From Nitrospiraceae bacterium (GTDB taxonomy: Bacteria; Nitrospirota; Nitrospiria; Nitrospirales; UBA8639), in the NCBI GenBank assembly GCA_020632635.1, contig JACKFE010000003.1, positions 186,001 through 250,000 on the forward strand: a stretch of DNA of 64,000 nucleotides, in the 5' to 3' direction. How positions within the stretch are numbered: position 1 is the first letter of the stretch; every line of letters begins with the position of its first letter. The notes beneath the pieces were generated by a model. The model worked only from the letters and a program-made list of their open reading frames with translations, was not told where the DNA came from and searched no databases. The translations under genes were made by a program, and so were the position numbers. Of the stretch, positions 1-8,500 are shown piece after piece.

Positions 1-477
1 ACCTTGGGCAAAGATCGGAGAATCTCCAAACACCGTCACAACGATTTGAAGCTCTTCCTCGGATAGAATTCGTGATAGATCTTGTTCAGAAGGCCGTTCT
101 CCTCGAAGAGCATAGTGCCCGGCCATCACGGCCACCCCACTTAGCTTGGTCATTAAAAATCCATGCGGGCTTGGAGAAGCCGCATACTCCTGATTACCAA
201 ATTGAGCATATAAAGTGACGGGGGGTTGACGCGTTTGAGCCAACATTTCTCCACGAGCAATCGCCTCTTCGACCTGAGATGGAGATGGGTCGAGAATAAT
301 GGCTTCAACCGAATGCACTGTGCCAATCACAAAGAAGAACATACATCCAAAGCCTATCACCCATGAGATACCGCCACACCTCTTCCGAGCAATCCATTTA
401 AAAAACGGATCCCCCGGTAATGGTTTTGGGATTCTTTTATCTTGACTGGGCATTGATTGCTTGTTCATTTTCACCAT
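1..477 (-). CDS. Partial hypothetical membrane-anchored protein (runs off left edge)
   Basis: I read an open frame on the minus strand that starts with ATG at 477 and stays open to base 1, giving 159 residues without a stop, so the C-terminus lies outside the window. A second in-frame ATG at 468 is possible; a purine-rich AAGGCAGG sits just upstream of 477. The N-terminus is basic and polar, then one hydrophobic segment at about residues 38-58 could be a signal anchor or an uncleaved signal peptide. The remainder is soluble and mildly acidic. I recognise no family. It is transcribed divergently from the HemQ gene, with about 170 bases between them. Confidence 0.6.
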   Translation of the reverse strand, partial: MVKMNKQSMPSQDKRIPKPLPGDPFFKWIARKRCGGISWVIGFGCMFFFVIGTVHSVEAIILDPSPSQVEEAIARGEMLAQTRQPPVTLYAQFGNQEYAASPSPHGFLMTKLSGVAVMAGHYALRGERPSEQDLSRILSEEELQIVVTVFGDSPIFAQG

Positions 478-560
478 TTTCCTGCCTTTTATCTAGTTCA
501 CAATTGGCCAGCGTCCCTTCTCCCATTTTATTGACAAACCGGCGGCAAAAGACTTCTACG

Positions 561-590
561 TTGACAATCCTCTATGTTCGATGTTAATAC
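561..590 (+). promoter_or_regulatory. Candidate sigma-70 promoter for hemQ
   Basis: A perfect -35 hexamer TTGACA (561-566) is followed after 18 bases by TAATAC (585-590). The predicted start near 597 leaves a short leader before the ATG at 645. The -10 is only a partial match. Confidence 0.4.
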
Positions 591-644
591 CATTTTTTTT
601 AAGTTGTTCTAATTTCACAGGTTTTCCCCTACGGAGGTCCTATC

Positions 645-1352
645 ATGGCCGGTGCTGAAGAAGCGGTCAAACGACAGTTCGTAAATTTCAGTTTTTATAA
701 GGTCGACCCTCAATGGAGGCGACTCCCCAAAGAAGAACGTGATGCCGGAAAACAGGAATTTGTCCGAGCTGCTGAAGAGTTTACGGGAAAAGTCATTACC
801 GTCCCCTATACTACCACCGGAATCAGAGGCGACTGTGATTTGATGTTATGGCGCATCAGCTATGAACTGGAAATGTTTCAAGAAATGAGCGCCAAGCTCC
901 TATCCACTGGGTTGGGACGTTACCTTACCACGCCCTATTCTTACCTTTCCATGACCAAACGATCCGTTTATGTGGACAACCATGTCCATGAAGGCCAAGA
1001 TAGCCGGCGATTGAAAATTACTCCAGGGCGTGCGAAATATATTTTTGTCTATCCGTTTGAAAAGACCAGAGAATGGTATTTGCTAACCAAAGCCGCGCGT
1101 CAGGGTATGATGGATGAACATATCGCCATCGGCCACAAATATCCTTCGGTTAAATTGAATACGACATATTCATTCGGACTGGATGACCAAGAATTTGTGG
1201 TCGCCTTTGAAACGGATTCACCATCAGATTTTCTTGATTTAGTCATGGACCTCCGAGAAACCGAAGGCAGCCGCTATACCAAACGGGATATCCCCATCTT
1301 TACATGTATCATGAAAAGTCTCAAAGAGGTCGTTGAAACTCTTGGAGGGTAA
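645..1352 (+). CDS. hemQ: HemQ-type coproheme decarboxylase (chlorite dismutase-like fold)
   Basis: A 235-residue protein of the Cld/Dyp-like superfamily. HemQ (ChdC) carries out the last step of the coproporphyrin-dependent heme pathway, the peroxide-dependent decarboxylation of coproheme to heme b. The sequence has a Tyr136 and Lys140 pair with the same spacing of four as the Tyr/Lys pair needed in Firmicute HemQ (established for that family). It has a candidate proximal His159 and the conserved GLDDxEF and FETD segments near residues 180-195. The position that holds the distal Arg in true chlorite dismutase aligns, by my eye, with Leu171, so chlorite-degrading activity is unlikely. ATG at 645 follows a GGAGG-type site. 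An intrinsic terminator follows, so the gene looks monocistronic. Confidence 0.8.
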   Translation: MAGAEEAVKRQFVNFSFYKVDPQWRRLPKEERDAGKQEFVRAAEEFTGKVITVPYTTTGIRGDCDLMLWRISYELEMFQEMSAKLLSTGLGRYLTTPYSYLSMTKRSVYVDNHVHEGQDSRRLKITPGRAKYIFVYPFEKTREWYLLTKAARQGMMDEHIAIGHKYPSVKLNTTYSFGLDDQEFVVAFETDSPSDFLDLVMDLRETEGSRYTKRDIPIFTCIMKSLKEVVETLGG

Positions 1353-1838
1353 TGTGGTCACCCAAATGGTTGAGATCATTTTGAGGATTTTTACCTGTAA
1401 GGCCTCCCAATTCCATGGGTGGGGAATCGTTTTCTCAAAGATGCACCTGGTTCCCGTCCTCCCTTGTCATTCCCTGCGTTAGTCTATTCCTTAGAAAACA
1501 GCTTGTCCTTGGGATCCACCCCCTCCTCATAGGAGGAGGGGGTTCTTCTTCTAACCCTTCTCATTGGTTACTTTGCTGACTTTCGCGCCGGTCTCTTTTC
1601 GGGGATGCTCCTGATATTTCGCTGGTGGGTTTTCCAAGCTTTTCGAGGGGTATGGACGGATTCGAATGGTTTTTCTCATTTCCCTCATTACTCTTTACCG
1701 CTTATATCTTTTTCCGCCGAACCTGCTTTACATCTTATACTCCCGTCGTGAGGAATCCACCTGTGGAACTTTGACAGCTTGGAAGAGGGTATGGTATCAA
1801 AACTTCAGGTTTTTAAAAGATTTTTGGGGGGATCAGGC
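1353..1838. other. Intergenic region after hemQ
   Basis: This holds the hemQ terminator at 1519-1550 and otherwise no convincing gene. An overlapping open frame from 1666 is the wrong frame for the small protein that begins at 1839 and has no family resemblance. Confidence 0.5.
1519..1550 (+). terminator. Intrinsic terminator of hemQ
   Basis: A perfect 10-bp C/G-rich stem (1519-1528 with 1533-1542) closes a four-base loop and is followed by TTCTTCTT. The strong GC stem and T-rich tail fit a Rho-independent terminator on the plus strand. Confidence 0.75.
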
Positions 1839-2063
1839 ATGTCTTCCGATAAAGACATCTTATATGTACGTCGCGAAAAAGATGGGGCCGTCACGCTTTA
1901 TGTGGATGAGGATTGGGCAGCGGAGCGAGGAGTCGATCCTTCTCAATTGGTGAAAGTTGAAATTCCTCGCGAACTCTATGCCAATGGCACCGTCCAGCAA
2001 CTCCGAGAATTTGCTGCCAGCTACCTTGAATCCCTGAATGATACCGGTTCACCTTCCTCTTAA
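1839..2063 (+). CDS. Small conserved-looking hypothetical protein
   Basis: I place the start at ATG 1839, giving 74 residues, because a G-rich site (GGGGGG then GATCAGGC) precedes it; an upstream ATG at 1779 would add 20 residues without a better site. The product is acidic and hydrophilic with no membrane segment. Its first 45 residues suggest a small beta-rich fold, followed by a short C-terminal helix. The next gene starts 30 bases downstream on the same strand, so the two are probably cotranscribed. No family recognised. Confidence 0.6.
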   Translation: MSSDKDILYVRREKDGAVTLYVDEDWAAERGVDPSQLVKVEIPRELYANGTVQQLREFAASYLESLNDTGSPSS

Positions 2064-2093
2064 CCTTTTACCAGTCAAGAAACGAATATTTCC

Positions 2094-3263
2094 ATGGCCA
2101 CGCTTCTAACATTTGAGCATATCGAATCGACCATCCAGTCCTTACCGCTCCAATATCGGACCATGCTGCGGCTTCTCCTCCTGCAATACTTTGATGTTCA
2201 ACAGGATGAAATTGATTATATGGCGACCGATCAGCCTGATTCACGTTTTTTAGCCGGGGTGCAACCCAAAGGAAGAACTTTGACCCTGGAAGCGGTTCAA
2301 AACATTACCTCTCGGGCCAATCAATACAAAACATTCTATCGACAAAAACGTGAACGCCCAGGAATGCATGTTCTATTTTTGGAACAATCCCTGGCCATAT
2401 TGGAGAGGAGTTTGCGAATTGCTCGACGGCTGCTCCAAAAAGATATGGAAGCCACAGAGGAAGAACTGCAAGAAGCACGCACTCAAGCTCCTGTAACCCT
2501 TATTCGCCAAGAAATTCGACACCTTTCCCGAGCCTGGGAAAGCCAAGAGATTCCCGCCAAAGAATTCCAACGCAAACGCCTCCTCCTTGAATTTCAATCG
2601 CTACTCCGGAAGCAAATCCTCCTTCGGCGTCGCCTGAAGTTTTCCAAACAGGAGTTTATCACCGTGGGAAGCCTTCCTCTCAAAGATCATGAAATCGCCC
2701 ATATTTGGGGAATTCCTCTGGGCAGCTTGGCAGCCAGGAAAGTGAAGGCTTTACAACAATTTCTGCAGGGCTTACAAGCCAAGATCGAAACAGCTCCTCC
2801 AGATAACGATTCCACCCCACCGACCGATTATTGGCGTGAAACCTTTCAGGTATTGGCAAATCGACCATTTGAACGCTCGATAGTGCAATATGACGGACTG
2901 GAACGAACGGAAGAAAAACTTATGGAAAAACTTGGGTTGTTTCTGTCTGGCTCTATGACTGAACAGGAAGAATCCAAGTTCTGGACGAGTATTAGTAAAG
3001 TCAATGACTCTGAATTTTCAGGTAGTTGGCAATCCCATGCCCGTTCTATTCTGGCCTTCCAACGTCTGAATGCTCTGCTCCAAGATATGGATATTTCGGA
3101 CGAAGCCCTAGAGGAAGATATCCTTGCCCGGGTCACGCCAAAAGCTCCTGACGATCAGTTAGCTACTCCGGATGACGAAGACAAACCGGTCGAACTGGGG
3201 GAGATGGGGTTAGGGGTCCTCAATGCTTTTGCGGGGGAAATAGATGATAAACGGAGTTTTTAA
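2094..3263 (+). CDS. Hypothetical helical protein
   Basis: A 389-residue soluble protein rich in Leu, Gln, Glu and Arg and apparently almost all alpha-helical. Residues about 90-200 are dense in charged residues and look like a long coiled coil or helical bundle. A short segment near residues 195-215 has the size of a helix-turn-helix (a DHEIAHIWGIPLGSLAARK stretch), so a DNA-contacting role is conceivable but unproven. There is no signal peptide or membrane segment. It follows the 74-residue gene by 30 bases and is convergent with the EAL-HDOD gene. I recognise no family and the ribosome site is weak. Confidence 0.65.
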   Translation: MATLLTFEHIESTIQSLPLQYRTMLRLLLLQYFDVQQDEIDYMATDQPDSRFLAGVQPKGRTLTLEAVQNITSRANQYKTFYRQKRERPGMHVLFLEQSLAILERSLRIARRLLQKDMEATEEELQEARTQAPVTLIRQEIRHLSRAWESQEIPAKEFQRKRLLLEFQSLLRKQILLRRRLKFSKQEFITVGSLPLKDHEIAHIWGIPLGSLAARKVKALQQFLQGLQAKIETAPPDNDSTPPTDYWRETFQVLANRPFERSIVQYDGLERTEEKLMEKLGLFLSGSMTEQEESKFWTSISKVNDSEFSGSWQSHARSILAFQRLNALLQDMDISDEALEEDILARVTPKAPDDQLATPDDEDKPVELGEMGLGVLNAFAGEIDDKRSF

Positions 3264-3281
3264 TGGGCCTCGAAGTACCGC

Positions 3282-4508
3282 TTATCGAAATGATTTGAGT
3301 ACTTGGTCTGTCCAAGCAATGCTCTGCCAATAAATATTTCTTAGTTGTGATAAGGAAGTATGGCTTCCGTCCATTGCCTCCCATCTCGTTTGTTCATAGG
3401 CCACCACATTTTCAAGCACCTCGCCTAATTCCCCTTTGCGTTCCAAAAGAGCCAATTGGATAGCCCCAGATAGTGGTAATTGCTCCATCAATTGACTCAT
3501 CTCACAATCAAAAAACGCATCCAAGACCGAAAAAAGACCAACGGTAAAACCCGGGCCGGAGGGAATGCTCTTTTCCCGGCACACCTCCTCGCACATCCTG
3601 GCCCGGACTAAAGCTATCCGCATTAATTCTACCGGCTTCGTCTCAAAATTCGCTAAGACCATAACCGATGCCCATTGCCGCATTCGGTCGGTCCCTACCA
3701 TGCAAATAGCTTGCGAAATGGTATCAACGGATTTGGGAAGCCCAACAAACGCTGAGTTCACATATCGTAAGAGCTTTACACTCAAGGCTAGATCCGTTTT
3801 TATTAATTCTTCCAGCTCAGGAATCGTTATATCCTCCTGTTGGAGTTTCGCCAGAAGCAAGACCAGGGACATGCGATTATTAGACAGACGAGTCCCCTTA
3901 ATAATTTCAGGTTTGCAAAAATAGTAGCCCTGAAATAAGGCAAACCCAAGTTTCTGGCACTGAACAAATACTTCGTGACTTTCGACTTTCTCTGCCAGGA
4001 ACTGTACCGGATAGCTCTGTAATACTTTTACCTGGGCTTCTAATTGTGGGATCGTAAGCGCCATAACATCCATCTTGATAAAATTGGCCAGTTCAACCAA
4101 TTCTCGATATGCCTCCCCGAATACGAAATCATCCAGAGCCACTTGATACCCCTGATCTCGCACTTTTTTTATGGATTGAATCATCTCTGGGGTAGGGTCA
4201 ACCGTCTCTAAGACCTCCAACACCACCTGTTCTGGGGGAAGAATCTCATAGAGATGGTCCAGAAACAGTGCATCCGTCATGTTAATAAATGCCTTAGATT
4301 GATCTACGATCTGCTCAAGACCCATTTCGCAAAACGTATTGACCAATACCCTAGCAGTGGCTTCATTCCCATCTAATATCGAGGCCCGGTTTTGATTTCC
4401 ATCACGATACAATAATTCATAAGCATAAATTTCCTGTTTCACATCCAAAATAGCCTGCCGCCCAATTAGCGCTGACTGCAACGGACTCTGATCAATGTTA
4501 ATAGTCAT
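3282..4508 (-). CDS. EAL-HDOD domain signalling protein (YuxH/CdgJ type)
   Basis: Residues about 10-210 form an EAL-type domain and about 215-400 an HDOD domain, the architecture of COG3434. Classical EAL proteins hydrolyse cyclic di-GMP. Here the signature is ELL rather than EAL, but later metal- and substrate-binding landmarks are visible: LEVLE, ALDDF, IKMD, an AE pair and FQGYYFCKP. Activity is therefore possible but not certain. The HDOD half usually mediates protein contacts. I chose ATG 4508 because GGGGAAAGG lies at good distance; a GTG at 4532 would add eight residues over that same site. A tRNA gene lies beyond the start on the other strand. Confidence 0.8.
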   Translation of the reverse strand: MTINIDQSPLQSALIGRQAILDVKQEIYAYELLYRDGNQNRASILDGNEATARVLVNTFCEMGLEQIVDQSKAFINMTDALFLDHLYEILPPEQVVLEVLETVDPTPEMIQSIKKVRDQGYQVALDDFVFGEAYRELVELANFIKMDVMALTIPQLEAQVKVLQSYPVQFLAEKVESHEVFVQCQKLGFALFQGYYFCKPEIIKGTRLSNNRMSLVLLLAKLQQEDITIPELEELIKTDLALSVKLLRYVNSAFVGLPKSVDTISQAICMVGTDRMRQWASVMVLANFETKPVELMRIALVRARMCEEVCREKSIPSGPGFTVGLFSVLDAFFDCEMSQLMEQLPLSGAIQLALLERKGELGEVLENVVAYEQTRWEAMDGSHTSLSQLRNIYWQSIAWTDQVLKSFR

Positions 4509-4632
4509 AGTGCCTTTCCCCTGCAGCTCCACTTCCTCTCATCAGCAGCCCCAATTTGTGAGGGCAACCAGCCTAATCTGGTAGTCATTTCTTGGGAAAT
4601 AGGCGAGGAACCCCAAATCTGTCCGAAGGGAA

Positions 4633-4662
4633 TTGTCGACTCCTCTTCTCCTGTGGTATAGA
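4633..4662 (+). promoter_or_regulatory. Candidate promoter for tRNA-Met
   Basis: TTGTCG (4633-4638) and TATAGA (4657-4662) are separated by 18 bases and lie about 60 bases before the tRNA. Pattern match only. Confidence 0.35.
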
Positions 4663-4724
4663 GAAGATGAATTTTGTTAAGGCAATCCCGAAGAGGATTT
4701 CTGGGTTCAAGCATGTTTCTCATT

Positions 4725-4800
4725 GGCGGTGTAGCTCAGTTGGTAGAGCAGCGGACTCATAAGCCGCGGGTCACCCGTTCAATCCGGGTCACCGCCACCA
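4725..4800 (+). tRNA. tRNA-Met (CAU)
   Basis: A 76-base cloverleaf: the acceptor stem pairs GGCGGTG with CACCGCC and the gene encodes the CCA end. D-arm GCTCAGTTGGTAGAGC, anticodon CAT at 4758-4760 and T-arm GGTTCAATCC-type loop are all present. The first pair is G-C, unlike initiator tRNA, so this is elongator Met or, less likely, the CAU isoacceptor that becomes tRNA-Ile after lysidine modification. Confidence 0.9.
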
Positions 4801-5178
4801 TTTTTCCATCAACCGCCCATTTTTTCACTCTTCCTAATTAATATCTAGGCGTTCCAATCCTCTCCCTCCTCACGTTCTTTCACCTGGTGTTTCGGTAAAT
4901 TCAGCAGACTTATTAACCTGGAACGGGCTATTTTTCGAAGAAGAGAAGGGATGCCGCTCCCCATGATGTCGCTTCAGATAAGCAATGCAATAAATACTCG
5001 GAAGAAGATGCCGTCAACAACAATTTTGGATTAGAACTCCGCGGAGAACTCAGTGCTGATTGGCGAGCATGACATCATCATTAAGAAATAATCGAAGTCT
5101 ACAGGTAGAATGCTCCCGCAGAAGAATCAGGAAACAATTTTTTCAAATTCCCAATTCCGGAAAAGAATCAATGGCTAA
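4801..5178. other. Intergenic region, nothing recognised
   Basis: Between tRNA-Met and the sensor kinase stop codon. No ORF with a ribosome site, no repeat and no clear terminator; only a short palindrome around 5035-5047. Confidence 0.5.
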
Positions 5179-6141
5179 TTATGGGGCGCCCACAGGAGAC
5201 ATCTTTCCAGTTGAGGAAGTGTGGGTGAACTGACTTCCTCCAGCTGAAGCAGCTTCCCTGAAAGGCACTTCAATCAACACCGTCGTCCCTTTATGAAGCT
5301 GACTGTGGATTTTCAATCGAGCATCGATTTTTCTGGCTCTTGCCACCATGCTCCCTAAGCCACGCCCCTGCGCTCCGACCAAATCCACCTCAAACCCTTT
5401 ACCTTTATCAGATATCTCGAGGATTCTGGCTGAATCGGTTTTTTTCACAAGAACCCAGATCTTTTTGCCTCCTGAGTGCGCAAGACAATTTTTCACGGCT
5501 TCCCGCACAATATGTAAGAGTTCACATCCGACATCATAGGACATATGTTCCACCGCAGCCGGATCCACATGAATAACCATCGAAAATGATGGATCCGGGC
5601 ACAAATCTTCCACCAAGGTCTTTAGAGCCACTTCAAATTTATTTCCCAAGAGCACCCCAGCTTTTAAGTCCTCCAAAAATACCTGGAGAATACGAGACAA
5701 TTCAGCCACCTGCTCAATGATATATTGAATTGGTTTTCCAACTTCCATCGCGATTTGTACCTGTCGAAGTGCCCCAGCAATTCGCTCATGAAAGTTATGA
5801 ATAATGACATTCCGCTCTTCAATCACATCCAAAAGTTCCCGATTTCGTTTGGGTAATCTAAGAAATGGAGCGGCTAAGATCGCACTTAACAACAAACACG
5901 AAGCCACTAAAAGGCTTAATCCTTCCGTTACCAGACTTAAGGAAGGGCCGGTTTCACTAGCGACTTGCAGATACCATTTAAAACTGGCTTGCAAGGCCAA
6001 AATACCAATAGCCATCCCCCATAAATTCCAAATCAGGGGTTTTTCCGATCGCCGGACACGGTAAACCAATAAACACATAGTCCCCCAATACATCACTCCG
6101 CTAACCGTTAAGAGCCAAAAAGCCATGAAATCAAAGCCCAT
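5179..6141 (-). CDS. Membrane sensor histidine kinase, NarX/DegS-like (HisKA_3 type)
   Basis: A 320-residue protein with three hydrophobic segments at about residues 8-30, 36-56 and 66-92. A dimerisation and phosphoacceptor helix near 108-125 includes a candidate His in NFHERI. The catalytic ATPase domain covers about 200-300: N-box REAVKNCLAHS, G-box DKGKGF and GRGLGSM. This layout matches the NarL-partner family of two-component kinases, which phosphorylate a LuxR-type regulator. No such regulator is adjacent, so this is an orphan here. There is no recognisable extracytoplasmic sensor domain; sensing is probably in the membrane. Start ATG 6141 has GGAG seven bases upstream. The C-terminal 20 residues are low complexity. 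Confidence 0.8.
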   Translation of the reverse strand: MGFDFMAFWLLTVSGVMYWGTMCLLVYRVRRSEKPLIWNLWGMAIGILALQASFKWYLQVASETGPSLSLVTEGLSLLVASCLLLSAILAAPFLRLPKRNRELLDVIEERNVIIHNFHERIAGALRQVQIAMEVGKPIQYIIEQVAELSRILQVFLEDLKAGVLLGNKFEVALKTLVEDLCPDPSFSMVIHVDPAAVEHMSYDVGCELLHIVREAVKNCLAHSGGKKIWVLVKKTDSARILEISDKGKGFEVDLVGAQGRGLGSMVARARKIDARLKIHSQLHKGTTVLIEVPFREAASAGGSQFTHTSSTGKMSPVGAP

Positions 6142-6472
6142 CGCCCAACTCCAGGTTATTGTCGTCCTCGAAAATCAAGCTATTCTTCCTAAGCTCATGA
6201 AGATCACGGGATGCTTAAGCCACACTCCTCTTCTCTTCCAAAAATACCAAGGCGCGCGCTGTCCTCATCATATTATTCAACTGTCTTGTTTTTCGGAATA
6301 TTCTGATCAGACTTAACCGAATCTCCTTGAACTCGAGGAATTTCCCCTAGCCCAAACGAACCGGTCACAGGATTACAGCAAGCCCTTGCCATGGCAAGAG
6401 GGACTGTCCCTCTTTTGGGGAATAGGCACATTGGCATTACCCGCCCACACTGCTTTCATTCCAAAACAGTGA
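6142..6472. other. Intergenic region between divergent genes
   Basis: Holds a perfect 14-bp palindrome (6385-6398) directly abutting a terminator-like hairpin (6396-6416). No gene seen. Confidence 0.5.
6396..6416 (+). terminator. Terminator-like hairpin in the leader of the small secreted gene
   Basis: An 8-bp stem (6396-6403 with 6407-6414) with a three-base loop runs into a short T tract. It lies 57 bases before the ATG at 6473 and overlaps the end of a 14-bp palindrome (6385-6398), so two alternative hairpins can form. It could be an attenuator or just a stray terminator. Confidence 0.4.
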
Positions 6473-6835
6473 ATGCCCAATATGCGATTACCCCTCATCA
6501 TCATTTTGACCCTGTTCCTTTGGAGTGGGTCTATTTCTATCCATTTCAAGCCAGAAACGAAAATTCCCTCACACTCACGTAACACTACATGCCAGGATTC
6601 CACGAACGGAGACGCTCTACTCCAAGCTATGCATAAAGGCACGATTGTGGGCATTCATGATAATGGCAATGTATTGCACATTGGGATTCCTGGAAATTGG
6701 GCGGCATTTCCGTTGGAAGCTCAGAAAAGCACTATTCACCACATTCAATGCTATGCCAAATCACTTAATCGCCGACTCCAATACACCCACATTCCTATTG
6801 CAGCCATTTGGCCAGAAAATCCTTATGCCGAATAA
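6473..6835 (+). CDS. Small exported hypothetical protein
   Basis: A 120-residue frame; an internal ATG at 6482 gives a more typical signal peptide start. After a short basic start there is a hydrophobic core (about residues 6-20) ending near a Ser-rich junction, consistent with Sec export. The mature part has single Cys residues near positions 41 and 93 that could form a disulfide. No family recognised. The ribosome site is weak and the gene overlaps longer alternative frames, so confidence is moderate. It is convergent with the methyltransferase gene. Confidence 0.45.
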   Translation: MPNMRLPLIIILTLFLWSGSISIHFKPETKIPSHSRNTTCQDSTNGDALLQAMHKGTIVGIHDNGNVLHIGIPGNWAAFPLEAQKSTIHHIQCYAKSLNRRLQYTHIPIAAIWPENPYAE

Positions 6836-6889
6836 TCAAACAGAGGCATATTAGGAAAATTTTCCATTACCACCCTACTTAAAAAAACG

Positions 6890-8380
6890 TTAATTTGAAT
6901 CTGGAACGATCCTGATTTCTCGAAGAGAATCTTCAAAGTAGCTCCGGAGCATCTGGGATCCTGAATCCTCCACCAACACCAATTGTCGCTGGTCAAACGT
7001 ATTGGCCCAATAAAAATACCAAAGCGAAGAGGACTGACCGAATTCCAGGTGCATGGCCTTTCCTTTCTCCCCGTGGGCTGTAAATTCTCGTTCGACCACT
7101 TTTTCTGGAAGAGCAACGTACAGGTCCTGAGCTGAAAAAGAATGATTCTCATATCCTGGACATTCCTCAGAACCAGAGTCCCGAAGAAGAGGTTCCCAGA
7201 CCTGAGCAATCAATGAATCTACCTGGCCTTTGGGAGCAGTTTTAAATGTCTCAAACATCTTTGTAAGGACTGGGACTTCAGCTATTCCACCAATTAATAT
7301 GGCTGAATTGCCGAATTGACATTCAAACAACATCCACGCCAAGGCTTGGCACCACACTCCTACAGAAAGCTTCCATTCTCCCCAATGGAGACTTTTTCCA
7401 TTTTCTTGAAATAACCAGCCATGCCGTAAAAAAACCAACCCCATGGCTCCTGCCATTCTCCCCCCACAACTATATAAAGAGTCTCCAGGATTTCGGAATG
7501 GCTCTTCACTCCATAATGCTGTATCCCCTTGGGCCGCTTGGGAAACTTCATACAAAGGTCCATCACACACCTGCTCATCAATCGCGTCATAGGAAAGAGG
7601 CATGGGCTCTTTGAGCAGATGGAGTCCCCGGCGGGATAGTGCTCGCTGAAAGAGGATGCGTCTTCCCAAATGACCAGTCTTTTCAAAAAACATCATTCGA
7701 CCGTGCGGATGCAAAACGGATTTGAGCACGTCCAACCTTGGCATCAAACCCAACCGAGTCTCACAATGAATTTGCTCGTCATCATTGGCCTCTCTTGTAA
7801 ACGTCTGCCATCCCAAACTAGGTAATCCTGGACTGCTCTCTGACTGAAAGACGGCCTGTGTCGAAAGAATGACATCATAGGTCCCAGAAAGAGAATCATT
7901 GGGAATATGTCGATGAAAAAAGGCAATATTCTGGATCTGCCGTTTAGTAGCCTCACACTTGGCTAGGGCGATAGATTGCCTTGAACGATCAATCCCCACA
8001 AACTTCATATCCGGAAACTCTCGGGCCAAAAACATGGTGAGCAGTCCGACACCACACCCAAAGTCTAAAACCCTCCCAGCTCCCGCAAGCCTGGAATACA
8101 AAACCATGCCCAGCTTTCGGTAATAATCGTATCGTTGACTATAAAGAATGGGGAGAATATCCGGCTGAGCAAGGACATCGTAAAAATCGATGTCGGCTTC
8201 GCCAGTGGAATCTTTGCTCCGGCGATTTAGCAAGCCTTCCAAGGTTAGAAGCTGTTGTTGATTCAGGCATGTCCGCTGCCAAGCAAAATAGGACGATTCA
8301 TCATGAAATTCCCGCAACCCCCACGAGTGCAAATACCTATCAAGGCGAGTCAAGAGATCGTGCTCTTCCTCATGAATCAT
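6890..8380 (-). CDS. SAM-dependent methyltransferase, class I fold, with unknown C-terminal half
   Basis: A 496-residue protein. Around residues 97-110 it has VLDFGCGVGLLT, the SAM-binding motif I of Rossmann methyltransferases, followed by VGIDRS as motif II. A post-motif segment near 165-172 (YDVILS) completes the core. Residues about 1-90 are a helical lead and roughly 300-496 are an extra domain I cannot assign. The substrate is unknown: a small molecule or a protein could fit. Start ATG 8380 has GGAGGG at ideal spacing. The ProA-like gene lies upstream on the same strand with about 120 bases between, so an operon is possible. Confidence 0.75.
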   Translation of the reverse strand: MIHEEEHDLLTRLDRYLHSWGLREFHDESSYFAWQRTCLNQQQLLTLEGLLNRRSKDSTGEADIDFYDVLAQPDILPILYSQRYDYYRKLGMVLYSRLAGAGRVLDFGCGVGLLTMFLAREFPDMKFVGIDRSRQSIALAKCEATKRQIQNIAFFHRHIPNDSLSGTYDVILSTQAVFQSESSPGLPSLGWQTFTREANDDEQIHCETRLGLMPRLDVLKSVLHPHGRMMFFEKTGHLGRRILFQRALSRRGLHLLKEPMPLSYDAIDEQVCDGPLYEVSQAAQGDTALWSEEPFRNPGDSLYSCGGRMAGAMGLVFLRHGWLFQENGKSLHWGEWKLSVGVWCQALAWMLFECQFGNSAILIGGIAEVPVLTKMFETFKTAPKGQVDSLIAQVWEPLLRDSGSEECPGYENHSFSAQDLYVALPEKVVEREFTAHGEKGKAMHLEFGQSSSLWYFYWANTFDQRQLVLVEDSGSQMLRSYFEDSLREIRIVPDSN

Positions 8381-8500
8381 GAGGATTCCCTCCGAGAACG
8401 AGGAAGAGTCGCCACAAGCAAACGGGCAAAGTCCAGAGAATAGGTAGGTTTAGAGCTTGGCCCGCGCATACGAGCCTCCGGGGGAATTGAATTGCGTAGG

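Noticed and set aside
645..1352. True chlorite dismutase
   Set aside because: The catalytic distal Arg is replaced by Leu and a HemQ-type Tyr/Lys pair is present.
1666..1953. A 95-codon frame overlapping the small gene at 1839
   Set aside because: Different frame, no ribosome site, Trp/Tyr-rich composition typical of a shadow frame.
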